This document shows, one piece after another, positions 51,880-61,566 of a stretch of 64,000 nt of DNA (position 1 is the first letter of the stretch; each line of letters opens with the position of its first letter). The notes beneath the pieces were generated by a model. That model saw nothing but the letters and a program-made list of their open reading frames with translations. It ran no database searches and had not been told where the DNA came from. This stretch comes from Paenibacillus_AR mesotrionivorans (GTDB taxonomy: Bacteria > Bacillota > Bacilli > Paenibacillales > NBRC-103111), in assembly GCF_046098205.1 (NCBI RefSeq), contig NZ_JBJURJ010000019.1:1-64000 (forward strand), given 5' to 3'. Position numbers and translations under genes: made by a program.

Positions 51880-53598
51880 TTACGTCTCCGTCAGAGGCAG
51901 CCCGATTTCAATGGAGGTGCCCTCTCCCTCCTTGCTCTGGATATCGAAGCTGAAGCGGTCCTGATAAATCAGCTTCAGACGGTAATAGGCGTTTTTCATT
52001 CCCACACGCTCGCCGATTGCATCGTCCCGGTTCAAATACCGGCGGATCTCCTCCAGCTTGTCCGGGGACATGCCGATGCCGTTGTCCGAGAGCCTGAAGA
52101 CCAGACGGCCCTGCTCCAGCCCAATGCTGATCCGGATCACCCCTTTGCCCGGAATGGATTCGATCCCATGGATGCTGGCATTCTCCACAAAGGGCAGGAA
52201 AATCATATTAGGCACCTTAAGCCCTATAGCTTCCTCCTGGACCTCTATACTGTAATCCAGCTCCTCGTCGAACCGGTATTTCTGGATTTCCAGAAAATAT
52301 TTGACGGCCTCTATTTCCTCCGCCACCGAAATCCAGTCCTTGCTCCAAGAGATTGATTTCCGGAGCATTTTTGACATTTTATGTATAATCTCTGCCGTTT
52401 CGCCTTCTTCCTTAATCACACTTCTCATGCGGATGGATTCCAGGGCATTGAACAAAAAGTGAGGATTAATCTGGCTGTGCAGCGCGTGAAGCTGGGCCTG
52501 CTGCTGCTTCAGCTCCAGGTCCTTCTTCTGGATATCCGCCAGATACACATCCGTAATCAGACTGTCGATCCGCTCGGTCATCCGGTTGAACTCATTGGTC
52601 AGCTGGCCGATTTCGTCCCTTGCCTCCTCATGGGGAATGGTCTGGAAGTTCTGGTTCTTGACCTTCTTCATGTACTTAAGCAGCCGTACCAGACGGACAT
52701 GCAGGGATCTGGACATGGCAGCGAGGATCAGGGAGGGCACCACAAAATTGATAAATGCCAGGACAAATACGAAGGAGCGGGACTTCCAAACCTCGTTCAG
52801 CACAACCTCCTTGTTCATCACCCCGTGCAGTGTCCAGCCCTCCAGATAATTTATTCCTGTATAACGGGTTTCGAACAGCTCCGATTTCTCCGGCAGCTCC
52901 AGCTCCTGGAAGAAGGGATTGGCATGGGGGGGCTCCCCTTCGCTGCTGAATTGCACCTGGCCACCGGGATCCACCAGATAGACTTTCCCGTCAAAGCCGT
53001 TATTGTGGAACAGCTGGCCGAAGGTTTTCATGTTCAGGTCAATTTTAAGAAACGGATTAAAACCATTGGTATAATAATAATCCAGGCGCTGGATTACGCT
53101 GAAGGCCTGGTCGTCATAGATGAGGCTGGGATAAGGCAAGGACACGGACTTAAACTGCTTGTACCAGCCGGAGCTTTGTACTTCCTCGTTCAAAGGCACA
53201 ATATACCCGGACAGGATGGTGGGGTTGTCGGTATATACCTTGTAGGACATGGTGTTCAGGACATTCTTATCCGCAGAGAAGGAGCCTTTGAGAAAGGAAT
53301 CATATGCCTCCACAAAATCGAAGGGTGTACCGAACCGGCGGGCCAGGGTTTCATTGAAGCTCCGGTCGGCGTAGAAGGAATACGATAATCCGGCGGCTTG
53401 GTCCACGAGTGCCTTCACCGAGGCTTTCACATTCTCCAGGGCGAGGCTGGCATCGCGAATTTTCTGGTTGCGGATATTGGTGGTGGTCACCTGATAGAAC
53501 ACCACATTGGTCATGACAATGGGGAGGAATACGGACAAAATATACATCAGCAACAGCTTGTCCCGCAGCTTCACATTATTCATATTGAAGGGTTTCAT
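51880..53598 (-). CDS. YesM-type sensor histidine kinase of the xylan importer
   Basis: The 572-residue kinase has a transmembrane helix at about 18-40, an extracytoplasmic cache-type region, a second helix at about 271-292, a HAMP linker (VKNQNFQTIPHEEARDEIGQ), a His_kinase domain with HSQINPHFLFNALESI (H380) and an ATPase domain (FVENASIHGIESIPGKGVIR, DNGIGM). It lies 16 bases after the regulator gene in an operon of order regulator then kinase, immediately upstream of the binding-protein gene on the same strand. By analogy with yesMN-lplABC sets, it should sense xylan-derived sugars. Confidence 0.93.
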   Translation of the reverse strand: MKPFNMNNVKLRDKLLLMYILSVFLPIVMTNVVFYQVTTTNIRNQKIRDASLALENVKASVKALVDQAAGLSYSFYADRSFNETLARRFGTPFDFVEAYDSFLKGSFSADKNVLNTMSYKVYTDNPTILSGYIVPLNEEVQSSGWYKQFKSVSLPYPSLIYDDQAFSVIQRLDYYYTNGFNPFLKIDLNMKTFGQLFHNNGFDGKVYLVDPGGQVQFSSEGEPPHANPFFQELELPEKSELFETRYTGINYLEGWTLHGVMNKEVVLNEVWKSRSFVFVLAFINFVVPSLILAAMSRSLHVRLVRLLKYMKKVKNQNFQTIPHEEARDEIGQLTNEFNRMTERIDSLITDVYLADIQKKDLELKQQQAQLHALHSQINPHFLFNALESIRMRSVIKEEGETAEIIHKMSKMLRKSISWSKDWISVAEEIEAVKYFLEIQKYRFDEELDYSIEVQEEAIGLKVPNMIFLPFVENASIHGIESIPGKGVIRISIGLEQGRLVFRLSDNGIGMSPDKLEEIRRYLNRDDAIGERVGMKNAYYRLKLIYQDRFSFDIQSKEGEGTSIEIGLPLTET

Positions 53599-53614
53599 GG
53601 TTAACGCCGCCCGT

Positions 53615-55183
53615 CTATTCTTTTTTGACCAATTTATTCCGGTATTCCATTGGGCTCAGCTTGACCAGCTTTTCGAACTGGGAAACGAAGTAATTGGCGT
53701 TTTTGATGCCTACCCGCTCCGCGATTTCATACATCCGCAGATCCGTCTGGCGCAGGAGCTTCTTGGCCTCCTCCACCCGCCGCTCCAGAAGGTAATCGTT
53801 GAAGTAAACCCCATAGGTCTTGCGGAATAGCTGGCCCAGATAAACGGGATTCATGTAGAAAAGAGCCGCGATGTTTTTGAGATTCATATTATCGGCATAG
53901 TGGGAATCGATATATTTTTTGATCCTTTCGATGTCCCCCTTATTCCGGTCCTTACGGAGAATATCAATGTATTGCGCGGCTTCCCCGGTAATCCGGAGGA
54001 AACATTCCGTTAGCTGGGGCAGGGTCCAGACGGGATATTCCTCCTCCAAACGGACAAGCTGATGACGCAATTCCTCCTCGTTGCCCCCCATCTGCTTCAC
54101 AACCAGCAGTACGCGCTCCACAAAACGGGAGATGGAATGAACCGCAGCCGATGGGGTAAACCGTCCTCTCTGTAAAAATAGCTGCAGCTCCATGGCCGTC
54201 TGTGCAAAAGCTTCCTTGTTATTCTCCTCCAGCTCCACCAGCAGGCGGTTGAACAGCCCCGGCTCCAGCTCCGTCTGATCCAGAGGTTTAGCCTTGACAT
54301 GCTGGTGCACAATCACCCTGCCGCAGCCTTCGGCATACTTATGCTTCACCGCTTCATTAGCCTCCAGATAGGACTGGCGCACCTCGGTCAGCCTTTCCTT
54401 GGAGCCGCCGGCGTAGAAGGTAACCTCCTGCTGGAGTCTGCCGGCAAGCTCTCTGCGGAACAATTCCAGCGCTTGGGGCCATGGGGGTTCCATCGTCCGG
54501 AGCTGACTACCCGCCAGCAGGGTGCCGAACCGCCCTGGACAGTGCTCTACCAAAGGAAGCTCCTCTCCCCCTGTGCCGAAGGCAGCCCACACCTCCCGGA
54601 AGCTCTTCAGGGATATAGGAGCTGTGAAGGGGCCGGTATGGACCTCCACAATCAGAAAGCGCAGCTCCGGTTCATGGGGCTCCAGTCCCAGCAGCTCCTC
54701 ATACCGGACATCCTCCTCCGCAGGCAGCTTATCCTGGAGCAGCAGCTCCAGCACTCCATCCCGCGAAAAACGCTCCTTGGTAAGCGCTATCAACCGTTTC
54801 TTACGGATGGTGCCCGCCAGCTTAACCAGCGTCTCCTCCATCTCCTTCACATCGATGGGCTTGAGGATATAGTCCTGTACGCCATACCGGATCGCCTGTT
54901 GGGCATACTTGAACTCATTGTACCCGCTGATAATGATAAACTCAGGGCCGGCCGCCCCGTCCCCCTCTTCCTTCACACTGCGGATTAAACCCAAGCCGTC
55001 CAGCACCGGCATCATAATATCCGTGATCACCAAATCGGGAGAGAGCTGCTTCATCATGTCCAGCGCTTCCCCGCCATGCTTAGCCTCACCTGCGATGGTA
55101 AAATGGAACTCCTCCCAAGGGATCAGCTTCTGCAGCCCCTTGCGGACAAATACCTCATCATCCACGATCAACACCTTGAACAT
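53615..55183 (-). CDS. YesN-type response regulator, AraC family, of the xylan importer
   Basis: The 522-residue protein has a receiver domain (MFKVLIVDDE, D55 in LVITDIMMPV, the Lys in YILKPIDV), a middle region of about 280 residues and a C-terminal AraC double helix-turn-helix (NLKNIAALFYMNPVYLGQLF, then IAERVGIKNANYFVSQFEKL). AAGGAG precedes the ATG. Its likely target is the weak -35 promoter of the importer operon and perhaps the nearby glycosidase genes. It is followed directly by its kinase. Confidence 0.94.
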   Translation of the reverse strand: MFKVLIVDDEVFVRKGLQKLIPWEEFHFTIAGEAKHGGEALDMMKQLSPDLVITDIMMPVLDGLGLIRSVKEEGDGAAGPEFIIISGYNEFKYAQQAIRYGVQDYILKPIDVKEMEETLVKLAGTIRKKRLIALTKERFSRDGVLELLLQDKLPAEEDVRYEELLGLEPHEPELRFLIVEVHTGPFTAPISLKSFREVWAAFGTGGEELPLVEHCPGRFGTLLAGSQLRTMEPPWPQALELFRRELAGRLQQEVTFYAGGSKERLTEVRQSYLEANEAVKHKYAEGCGRVIVHQHVKAKPLDQTELEPGLFNRLLVELEENNKEAFAQTAMELQLFLQRGRFTPSAAVHSISRFVERVLLVVKQMGGNEEELRHQLVRLEEEYPVWTLPQLTECFLRITGEAAQYIDILRKDRNKGDIERIKKYIDSHYADNMNLKNIAALFYMNPVYLGQLFRKTYGVYFNDYLLERRVEEAKKLLRQTDLRMYEIAERVGIKNANYFVSQFEKLVKLSPMEYRNKLVKKE

Positions 55184-55304
55184 TTTCCTCAGCTCCTTTC
55201 AGCTAATATTTGCATAAATAAAGGATTAAGGCCTACTTTATCACAATTAAACTGGAACAAAAAGGATTGACTTCCGGCAAAATTTGCGCTTTCCCGAGTA
55301 AAAT

Positions 55305-55341
55305 CAAAGGCGCCGGGGAAGCTTGTGGCCCGGCGCCTTTG
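55305..55341. terminator. Terminator after the GH10 fusion gene
   Basis: A near-perfect 13-bp stem CAAAGGCGCCGGG / CCCGGCGCCTTTG lies after the stop of the GH10 fusion gene and before the regulator gene. It is followed on both strands by T-rich sequence. Confidence 0.88.
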
Positions 55342-55362
55342 GTTTTATTTTATAAATAATGC

Positions 55363-57816
55363 TTATGGCTTAAAGTACCAATACCCCAGAGTACCCCAGC
55401 TTTGCTGCGGATTTCCGGCGAAAACAAGAAAAAGGGAATGAACACCGGAGACAGCGGCAACGGAGGTCTCCAGCTCCACAAGTTTGCCGGATCCGCCTGC
55501 TGTCGTTCCCGCGTGGAGACGGCCGATGAGCTGCCCGTTTGGCTGGTCCAGCCGAAGCTCCAGAAGGCTGCCGGGTGCAGCATCGCCAACGGCTGCCACA
55601 AACCTGCTCGCCCCCTCCGGACCAAAATCAACCCCGGACACACCGATCCAGGAGCCGTTTTCCATACCGGCTAAAACCTTGCAGGACATAGGACCTGATG
55701 CCCGAGAAGCAGGAACCAGATTGGCGGGACAAAGGCCGGCGCTCCAGCCGATCACGGCTGCTTTCACAGGACGGTACGGGTCCAGCGCTGCCAGCTGCTC
55801 CACACCCTGGTAATCCGCCTCCACCTCACAGATGGAGCCATCTTCGTTATGAAACAACCGGTTTAAGTGGGTGGACCGGTAGCCCTTGGGGTCCCCTATG
55901 GCCTTGGCCAGGGTTTGGGCATGGTAGGCGATATACCATTGATCCCGGAACTGGAAAACCCCATGGTGGTTATTACCGCCCACCCCGAAGAAAAACTCCG
56001 GATTCTTCAGCAGGGTTCCCCTGTATGTCCAAGGGCCAATGGGATGACTGGCGGTCATGTAGGCAATCTCTCCGGGAGGGGGACTGCCTGTTGCCCGTTG
56101 ACCGCTGTAGAAATTGGAGCAATAGGTGTAATAATAGGTGCCGTTATGCTTGTGGATGCCGGCATCCTCGAACATATAAGGAGCAGGTATGGCAGTGGCC
56201 ATACCGGTGACGCTGGTAATATCCGGCCCCAGCTCCATCACTCTGGCCGTATCCGGCCATTCATGCAGCCCGTCAGGCACCCCTCCGCCAAAATAAATAT
56301 AGCCGCGTCCGTCATCATCCACCAGCACGGCGGGATCAAACAGCCACTTGACGTCGGCCACTCCGGGCGTGTCTCTGGTAATCAACGGTTTACCAATGGG
56401 ATCGCTCCACGGACCGGTGGGGCTGTCGGCGGTCAGCACACCGATGTTGGAGGCATTGTTGGCAAAATAAAGAAAGAACTTGTCCTTGCCTCCGATAACC
56501 TTATGGACAGCGGCAGGAGCCCAGGATTGAGTGGCCCAGACTGCGGCCCCTTGCGGACCGGCCACGGGAATGTCGCCGTGATCTGTCCAGTTGGCCAAAT
56601 CCGCTGAGGACAAAACCGTAATCGTATTGATAGTGGAATAGGAGTTTTCCTTGATCTTGCCCTCCGCGTCTCTCTCCAGAGCATCATTGGTCATGTACAG
56701 GTAAACCCGGTCCCCATAAACCAATGCGTAGGGGTCCGCCCCAAATTTATGGGCTGCCAGCGGGTTGCCCTGGGGAGGGATTTTCCCGATAGCCTCTTTA
56801 ATGGACCCGCCGTTTGCAGACGCCAGTCCGGCCACTCTACGGAAGGATTCCTTGGGCTCCCCATTCACATCGAAGAGAAACGGCCAGTTTTTGCGTCCGC
56901 GCACAGGGAAATGATCCAGCCAGGTGTAGCTGTCCGACACCCCCCAGAAGGTAACCGAGGTAATGCTGCTGTATTCCCGGAACAGCCGAAAAATCTCCTC
57001 GTAGCGTTTCGCCTGGAGCTCCAGCATGTCCGCCGTGGGTGCGGTCAGATCAGTCCGTTTATCGTCGTGCCGGAATACGGAAATATCCAGCTCCGTAATA
57101 TGCAGCTGCACCCCCAGAGAACTGTACAGCTCTATGGCCTCCCTGACTTCATCCAGACTGGGGCTATAGATATTCCAATGGGCCTGCATGCCGATTCCGT
57201 GAATAGGAACGCCCTGTTCCAGCAAGGATTGGACCAGCTTGTGGATTTTTTGACGCTTCACCGGATTGGTCTCGTTGTAATCATTGTAGAAGAGGAGCGC
57301 CTCCGGGTCCGCTTCGTGGGCCATCCGGAAGGCTTGGACGAGATAATCCTCCCCCAGAAGGTTCAGCCACTTGGTTTCACGCATCACTTTATCCGTTTTA
57401 TCCTCAATGGCCTCATTGACCACATCCCATGCATAGGCCAAACCCTTGTAACGGCCAACAACCGTATCTATATGGCTCTTCAACCGCTCCAGCAGCAGCT
57501 CCTGCGATGCAGGCCCTCCGGTAACCGGGTCCGTAAACACCCAATCGGAGGTCTGGTTATGCCAAACCAGGGTATGGCCACGCAGGCCAATACCGTTGCG
57601 GCCGGCAAATTCGGCAATTTCGTCGGCTGCGGTGAAGTCATAATGGTCTTCCTCCGGATGAAGCATGCCAAATTTCATCTGGTTTTCGGCTGTAATGCTA
57701 TTGAAGTGCCGGGTTATCAGCTCACTCTCCGACCTGATGACGGACGGACTGACGGCGGCGCCGATTTTGAAGCCGCTGCTGTAGCTTTTAAACAAAGAGG
57801 GAATATCCGGTTTCAT
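55363..57816 (-). CDS. Cytoplasmic GH10 xylanase fused to XynD-like GH43 and CBM6-like domain
   Basis: The 817-residue protein joins a GH10 barrel (1-335; acid/base E135 in AWDVVNEAIED, nucleophile E242 in LHITELDISV) to a five-bladed propeller (about 350-680; D361, D494, E550) and a C-terminal CBM6/36-like beta module. The propeller's YSTINTITVLSSADLANWTD and GGNNHHGVFQFRDQWYIAYH strings match XynD-type arabinoxylan arabinofuranohydrolases (GH43_29-like). There is no signal peptide, so it acts on imported oligosaccharides. GGAGG sits five bases before the ATG at 57816; the ATG at 57828 lacks a ribosome site. It follows a GH43 gene by 11 bases. Confidence 0.94.
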   Translation of the reverse strand: MKPDIPSLFKSYSSGFKIGAAVSPSVIRSESELITRHFNSITAENQMKFGMLHPEEDHYDFTAADEIAEFAGRNGIGLRGHTLVWHNQTSDWVFTDPVTGGPASQELLLERLKSHIDTVVGRYKGLAYAWDVVNEAIEDKTDKVMRETKWLNLLGEDYLVQAFRMAHEADPEALLFYNDYNETNPVKRQKIHKLVQSLLEQGVPIHGIGMQAHWNIYSPSLDEVREAIELYSSLGVQLHITELDISVFRHDDKRTDLTAPTADMLELQAKRYEEIFRLFREYSSITSVTFWGVSDSYTWLDHFPVRGRKNWPFLFDVNGEPKESFRRVAGLASANGGSIKEAIGKIPPQGNPLAAHKFGADPYALVYGDRVYLYMTNDALERDAEGKIKENSYSTINTITVLSSADLANWTDHGDIPVAGPQGAAVWATQSWAPAAVHKVIGGKDKFFLYFANNASNIGVLTADSPTGPWSDPIGKPLITRDTPGVADVKWLFDPAVLVDDDGRGYIYFGGGVPDGLHEWPDTARVMELGPDITSVTGMATAIPAPYMFEDAGIHKHNGTYYYTYCSNFYSGQRATGSPPPGEIAYMTASHPIGPWTYRGTLLKNPEFFFGVGGNNHHGVFQFRDQWYIAYHAQTLAKAIGDPKGYRSTHLNRLFHNEDGSICEVEADYQGVEQLAALDPYRPVKAAVIGWSAGLCPANLVPASRASGPMSCKVLAGMENGSWIGVSGVDFGPEGASRFVAAVGDAAPGSLLELRLDQPNGQLIGRLHAGTTAGGSGKLVELETSVAAVSGVHSLFLVFAGNPQQSWGTLGYWYFKP

Positions 57817-57827
57817 GGAAGCCTCCA

Positions 57828-58835
57828 TTATTCTGCAGGTTGACCGTCATCCCCTACGGGATACGGGTTGATGGGTTGAATGGTGCCGTCCTCATTATAG
57901 TGGAGCTCGGCATACTTGACGCAGCGCTGGTGGTTAAGACCGCCCGACAAGGAGCTGTCGTGATAAAACAGGTACCATTTCCCTTCGAATTGGACAATGG
58001 AATGATGGGTAGTCCAGCCGATAACCGGCGGCAGGATCAACCCCTTGAAGGTAAAAGGCCCCTCCGGTGACGGACTGACAGCATAAACCAGCTTGTGTTT
58101 GTTGCCTGTGGAATACGACAAATAATAAAGGCCGTTGTATCGATGCACCCACGCCCCCTCGAAGAAGCGCCTGTCCTCATCTCCCGCCAGCAGCGGGTTA
58201 CCCTCCTCATCCACAATCGAAAGCTCCTTGGGGGGTGTTAGGAAGGAGAGCATGTCATCCGACAGCTCTGCGAATTGCGGGCCTAAGGCAGGAGCATCCG
58301 GGGCAGGCCCTTCCCCGTCCGCGAGATAGGAGCCGGTTTGCCATTTCTCCAGCTGGCCTCCCCACAAGCCGCCAAAATACAGATAGGTCCTGCCGTCATC
58401 ATCTACCAGCACGGCCGGATCTATGCTGAAGCTGCCGGGAATATAAGCGGGCTCCGCTTGGAACGGACCGGCGGGGCTTGTGCCGGAGGCAACCCCGATG
58501 CGGAAGATGCCGTTATGGTCCCGTGCCGGAAAATACAAGTAATACCGCCCGTTCTTATAAGCGGCATCCGGTGCCCACATCTGCGTCGACGCCCAGGGCA
58601 CATCACGGATATGAAGAGCCTCGCCATGATCCACACACGGGGAACTGAAGCTATCCAGGGAGAGGACATGATAATCCTCCATGACGTATTGGTCGCCGTT
58701 ATCATTGCTTTCCATATCATGTACAAGATCATGAGAGGGATAGATATACAGCTTCCCCTCAAACACATGTGCAGACGGGTCTGCCGTATATATATGGGTT
58801 ACCAGCGGTTCATGCTGCGAAGCAGGCTTAATCAT
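57828..58835 (-). CDS. GH43 beta-xylosidase/alpha-L-arabinofuranosidase
   Basis: This 335-residue single-domain propeller has the GH43 triad: base D19 in YTADPSAHVFEG, D139 in SIDPAVLVDDDG and acid E226 in FEGAWVHRYNG. The HHSIVQFEGKWYLFYHDSSL strand and the overall length suggest subfamily GH43_1-like cytoplasmic enzymes with xylosidase and/or arabinofuranosidase activity. No signal peptide. AAAAGGAGAAATAGG precedes the ATG. It leads an operon with the GH10 fusion gene and is divergent from an AraC-type regulator that probably controls it. Confidence 0.93.
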   Translation of the reverse strand: MIKPASQHEPLVTHIYTADPSAHVFEGKLYIYPSHDLVHDMESNDNGDQYVMEDYHVLSLDSFSSPCVDHGEALHIRDVPWASTQMWAPDAAYKNGRYYLYFPARDHNGIFRIGVASGTSPAGPFQAEPAYIPGSFSIDPAVLVDDDGRTYLYFGGLWGGQLEKWQTGSYLADGEGPAPDAPALGPQFAELSDDMLSFLTPPKELSIVDEEGNPLLAGDEDRRFFEGAWVHRYNGLYYLSYSTGNKHKLVYAVSPSPEGPFTFKGLILPPVIGWTTHHSIVQFEGKWYLFYHDSSLSGGLNHQRCVKYAELHYNEDGTIQPINPYPVGDDGQPAE

Positions 58836-58905
58836 TCCTATTTCTCCTTTTCTTTTTCATTGTAGTGAAACGCCTCCTGAAATCCATAGAATAAAAAAAG
58901 ATGTT

Positions 58906-58933
58906 TTGGAATTTTTAAAGATTCATTTATACT
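58906..58933 (+). promoter_or_regulatory. Candidate promoter of the AraC-type regulator
   Basis: TTGGAA (58906-58911) and TATACT (58928-58933) are separated by 16 bases in the divergent region shared with the GH43 gene. Confidence 0.45.
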
Positions 58934-59017
58934 AGGGTGTGTCTGAAAACTCCGTGGGGAGCAGATTATCCTGAAATTTCTCAGACAGGCCCTAGAAGAA
59001 AGAGGAGGCGTGTTGCT

Positions 59018-59824
59018 TTGGATTTGGCGAATCACCACCACTTGGTTCCCAATATATTTTTATTCGTGGACCGCAAATGCTTCGGCGACTGGAAAATAGG
59101 GAAGGACTGGATCGATTTCCATGATTTAACCTTTGTAATCAGCGGCAAAGCCCGCTACTGCATAAACGGTGAAACATATGAAGTCGAAGCCGGCGATTTG
59201 GTTTATGTTCCGGAAAACAGCACCCGCGAGGCCCATACCTATGCGGATTCGCCCATGCATGCCTATCCCTTCAACTTCCAATGGGCTACGCCCCATAACA
59301 AGGTGCATCTTCCTTTTGGAGTTGTCACCAAAAAGCTGATCACCACAGAAATCCTTGATTATATTCAGGAATTTAAGCATGTCTGGATGGGCAAACAACC
59401 CTTTTATCCGCTTCAAGCCCGGGCTATCTTCGAGCTGATCCTCCACCGTCTGCTCAGCAATTATTACCTGCTGTCCAACCCGGTGATGGATCCCCGCATC
59501 AAGAAAATCACCACATATATCGAAGAGCATTATTCCAGTGACATCGCCATCAGCCAATTGGCGGAGACGGTGAACCTGCACCCCGTCTATTTGGGGAAGC
59601 TGTTCAAGGAATGCACCGGCTCCACCTGTAAGGAATATCTGAACCGCATCCGCATCAACAATGCGGAAATGATGCTGTCCTCCGGGGACTTTACGGTATC
59701 GGAAACGGCAGAGCGCTGCGGCTTCCGGGATATTTCCTACTTCAGCAATATGTTTAAGCTGCTTAAGGGTTATCCCCCGTCCGCAGTTTTGCGCAAAACC
59801 GGGCTTTCTTTATTCAACAAGTGA
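59018..59824 (+). CDS. AraC-family transcriptional regulator with cupin sensor
   Basis: The 268-residue protein has an N-terminal cupin-type sugar-sensing domain (HDLTFVISGKARYCINGETY, then EAGDLVYVPENSTREAHTYA) and a C-terminal AraC double helix-turn-helix (AISQLAETVNLHPVYLGKLF, TAERCGFRDISYFSNMFKLL). No ATG fits: TTG at 59018, nine bases after a perfect AGGAGG, gives the best start, and the upstream frame has no ribosome site. It is divergent from the GH43/GH10 operon, and its 3' end overlaps the convergent GH43 gene by 15 bases. Pentose-dependent activation of these genes is inferred. Confidence 0.88.
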   Translation: MDLANHHHLVPNIFLFVDRKCFGDWKIGKDWIDFHDLTFVISGKARYCINGETYEVEAGDLVYVPENSTREAHTYADSPMHAYPFNFQWATPHNKVHLPFGVVTKKLITTEILDYIQEFKHVWMGKQPFYPLQARAIFELILHRLLSNYYLLSNPVMDPRIKKITTYIEEHYSSDIAISQLAETVNLHPVYLGKLFKECTGSTCKEYLNRIRINNAEMMLSSGDFTVSETAERCGFRDISYFSNMFKLLKGYPPSAVLRKTGLSLFNK

Positions 59825-61345
59825 ATATGCGAACTCCGAAAAATCGGCTCTGCCCCCGGCTTCCCGGGTAGAAAACAGGAACAGGCCTACCCGGGCTCCG
59901 ACGAACATGTCCATCTTGAACACCATGCTGTGGGACACCCCAAGCTTGTGCCAAGCAGCCCCCTCCATATAATAAAATTCGCATGTATCCGCCTTTTCCA
60001 CAAAATTACACCGGACCTTTAGCCTTACTGGGGTGCCCTCAACCGCCACTCTGGCATATTCCACTCCCGGATCGTTGTCCACCAGATTCCCGAAGATGGA
60101 TTTATCCTCCGTTGGCCGTGCCCGCATCACAAGATAAAGCTGCCCCTCCTGCCGGGTAAGGGCAATAAATCCATACGAACTGATTAACAAACAGAGACCC
60201 GCGAAGTCCCCATCCTTAAGTGCGCTTCCATCCAGAGTAACCTCGGCTTCGCATTGCGGTCCTACGGTTCTTTGGGTCAAGGTATTTACCGCGTACACCA
60301 GATTGGGAGACAGCCTGTCCGTGCGTATCCGGTATACGCCGGGTTGTTCGGTAACCGACCATAAGCCGTCAGCCGGATTGTGGTTCCACTCCCAATATTC
60401 CTTCAGGTGCACCCTGCCCTCCCCATCAGCAATATACTGGAAATCGTCGCCGCCATACAGCGGCTGGCAGACGTAACCGGGCCTTGGGTCAGGCACTTCA
60501 ATGTAGAGCGGCGCCTGTTGCGGAAATACGGGCCAACCCTTCTCCCACCGGAAAGGCACCAGAACGGGGATCCGGCCAAGTGCTCCGTAGTCCTGGAACA
60601 GCATGGCATACCAGTCCCCCTGGGGCGTATCCACAATCCCTCCTTGGGCTACACCGGAATTGAAGAAGCCCATATCATCATTGAAAATATCCCCTCCGGC
60701 AAATTCCCCCTCCAGTGAGTCGGCGATATAACAAGCCTGTGTCCGGCGTCCCGCTGCTTTGGGCATATGGATCAGGAACAGCACGTACCTGCCGTTGATC
60801 TTGTACAGATGGGCCCCCTCATAACCCAGGTAGACCTCCTCCTTGCGGTCCTGCACAAGCACACGGTTGAGGCCGCCGGGCTTGGGACCGGACAAATCCT
60901 CCGCCAGCTCCGTCAGACGGATCTCCATATTGCCCGAAACCAGATACGTCCGCCCGTCGTCGTCAAACAGCAGGGAGCAGTCATGGTAAAAACCCGCTAT
61001 CGTCCGTTTGCTCCACGGCCCATTAACGGAAGCAGCTGTGTACAGATAGGTTTTGCCCGTATCATTGGCGACAAAGCATACATAGAATGTGCCCTGGTGA
61101 ACCCGCAGAGACGCGGCCCACATGCCTTTGCCGTAGATATGCCTCCCTTCCTCCAGCTTCTGCCCCGGTGTATCGTCCAGCGTCCGGTACACATGCGCCG
61201 CCGTTTCCCAATGAATCAGATCATAGGAACGCAGGATGACACAGCCTGGCATAAAATGCATGGTTGTGCTGACCATGTAATACGTATCCTCCACCCGGAT
61301 AATATCCGGATCGGGGTAATCCGCGAGAATGATGGGATTCTGCAT
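59810..61345 (-). CDS. GH43 beta-xylosidase-like enzyme (GH43_12-like) with C-terminal sandwich
   Basis: The 511-residue protein has an N-terminal propeller with D12 in ADYPDPDIIR, D122 in YHDCSLLFDDDG and E176 in GYEGAHLYKING, and a C-terminal beta sandwich of about 190 residues (PQCEAEVTLDGSALKDGDFA) typical of the long xylosidase-type GH43 group. No signal peptide. AAAGGAAATGGG precedes the ATG. It is divergent from another long GH43 gene across 221 bases that contain a cre-like site. Its exact linkage preference is open. Confidence 0.9.
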   Translation of the reverse strand: MQNPIILADYPDPDIIRVEDTYYMVSTTMHFMPGCVILRSYDLIHWETAAHVYRTLDDTPGQKLEEGRHIYGKGMWAASLRVHQGTFYVCFVANDTGKTYLYTAASVNGPWSKRTIAGFYHDCSLLFDDDGRTYLVSGNMEIRLTELAEDLSGPKPGGLNRVLVQDRKEEVYLGYEGAHLYKINGRYVLFLIHMPKAAGRRTQACYIADSLEGEFAGGDIFNDDMGFFNSGVAQGGIVDTPQGDWYAMLFQDYGALGRIPVLVPFRWEKGWPVFPQQAPLYIEVPDPRPGYVCQPLYGGDDFQYIADGEGRVHLKEYWEWNHNPADGLWSVTEQPGVYRIRTDRLSPNLVYAVNTLTQRTVGPQCEAEVTLDGSALKDGDFAGLCLLISSYGFIALTRQEGQLYLVMRARPTEDKSIFGNLVDNDPGVEYARVAVEGTPVRLKVRCNFVEKADTCEFYYMEGAAWHKLGVSHSMVFKMDMFVGARVGLFLFSTREAGGRADFSEFAYSLVE

Positions 61346-61529
61346 ATGCCCATTTCCTTTCCAGAAACTGTTATCGGTACCGCGATAGTAGCACGGGAAA
61401 TCGGAGCCGTCAATTGCCTCTTAAGCCAGGTGGCGGCTGATCTTTTTACCGCTAAAATAATCTTTAATTTCTCCAAATGTTCTTGATTTTCTTTATGGAC
61501 GAATGGAAGAATAAGGTCCATTATAGGAA

Positions 61530-61543
61530 TGATAACGTTTTCT
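61530..61543 (+). promoter_or_regulatory. Candidate cre (CcpA) site upstream of the GH43_11 gene
   Basis: TGATAACGTTTTCT matches 12 of 14 positions of TGWAANCGNTNWCA and lies 23 bases upstream of the ATG, in the region shared with the divergent GH43 gene. It suggests glucose repression. Confidence 0.5.
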
Positions 61544-61566
61544 CCACATGGAAAGAGAGGCCGCCC

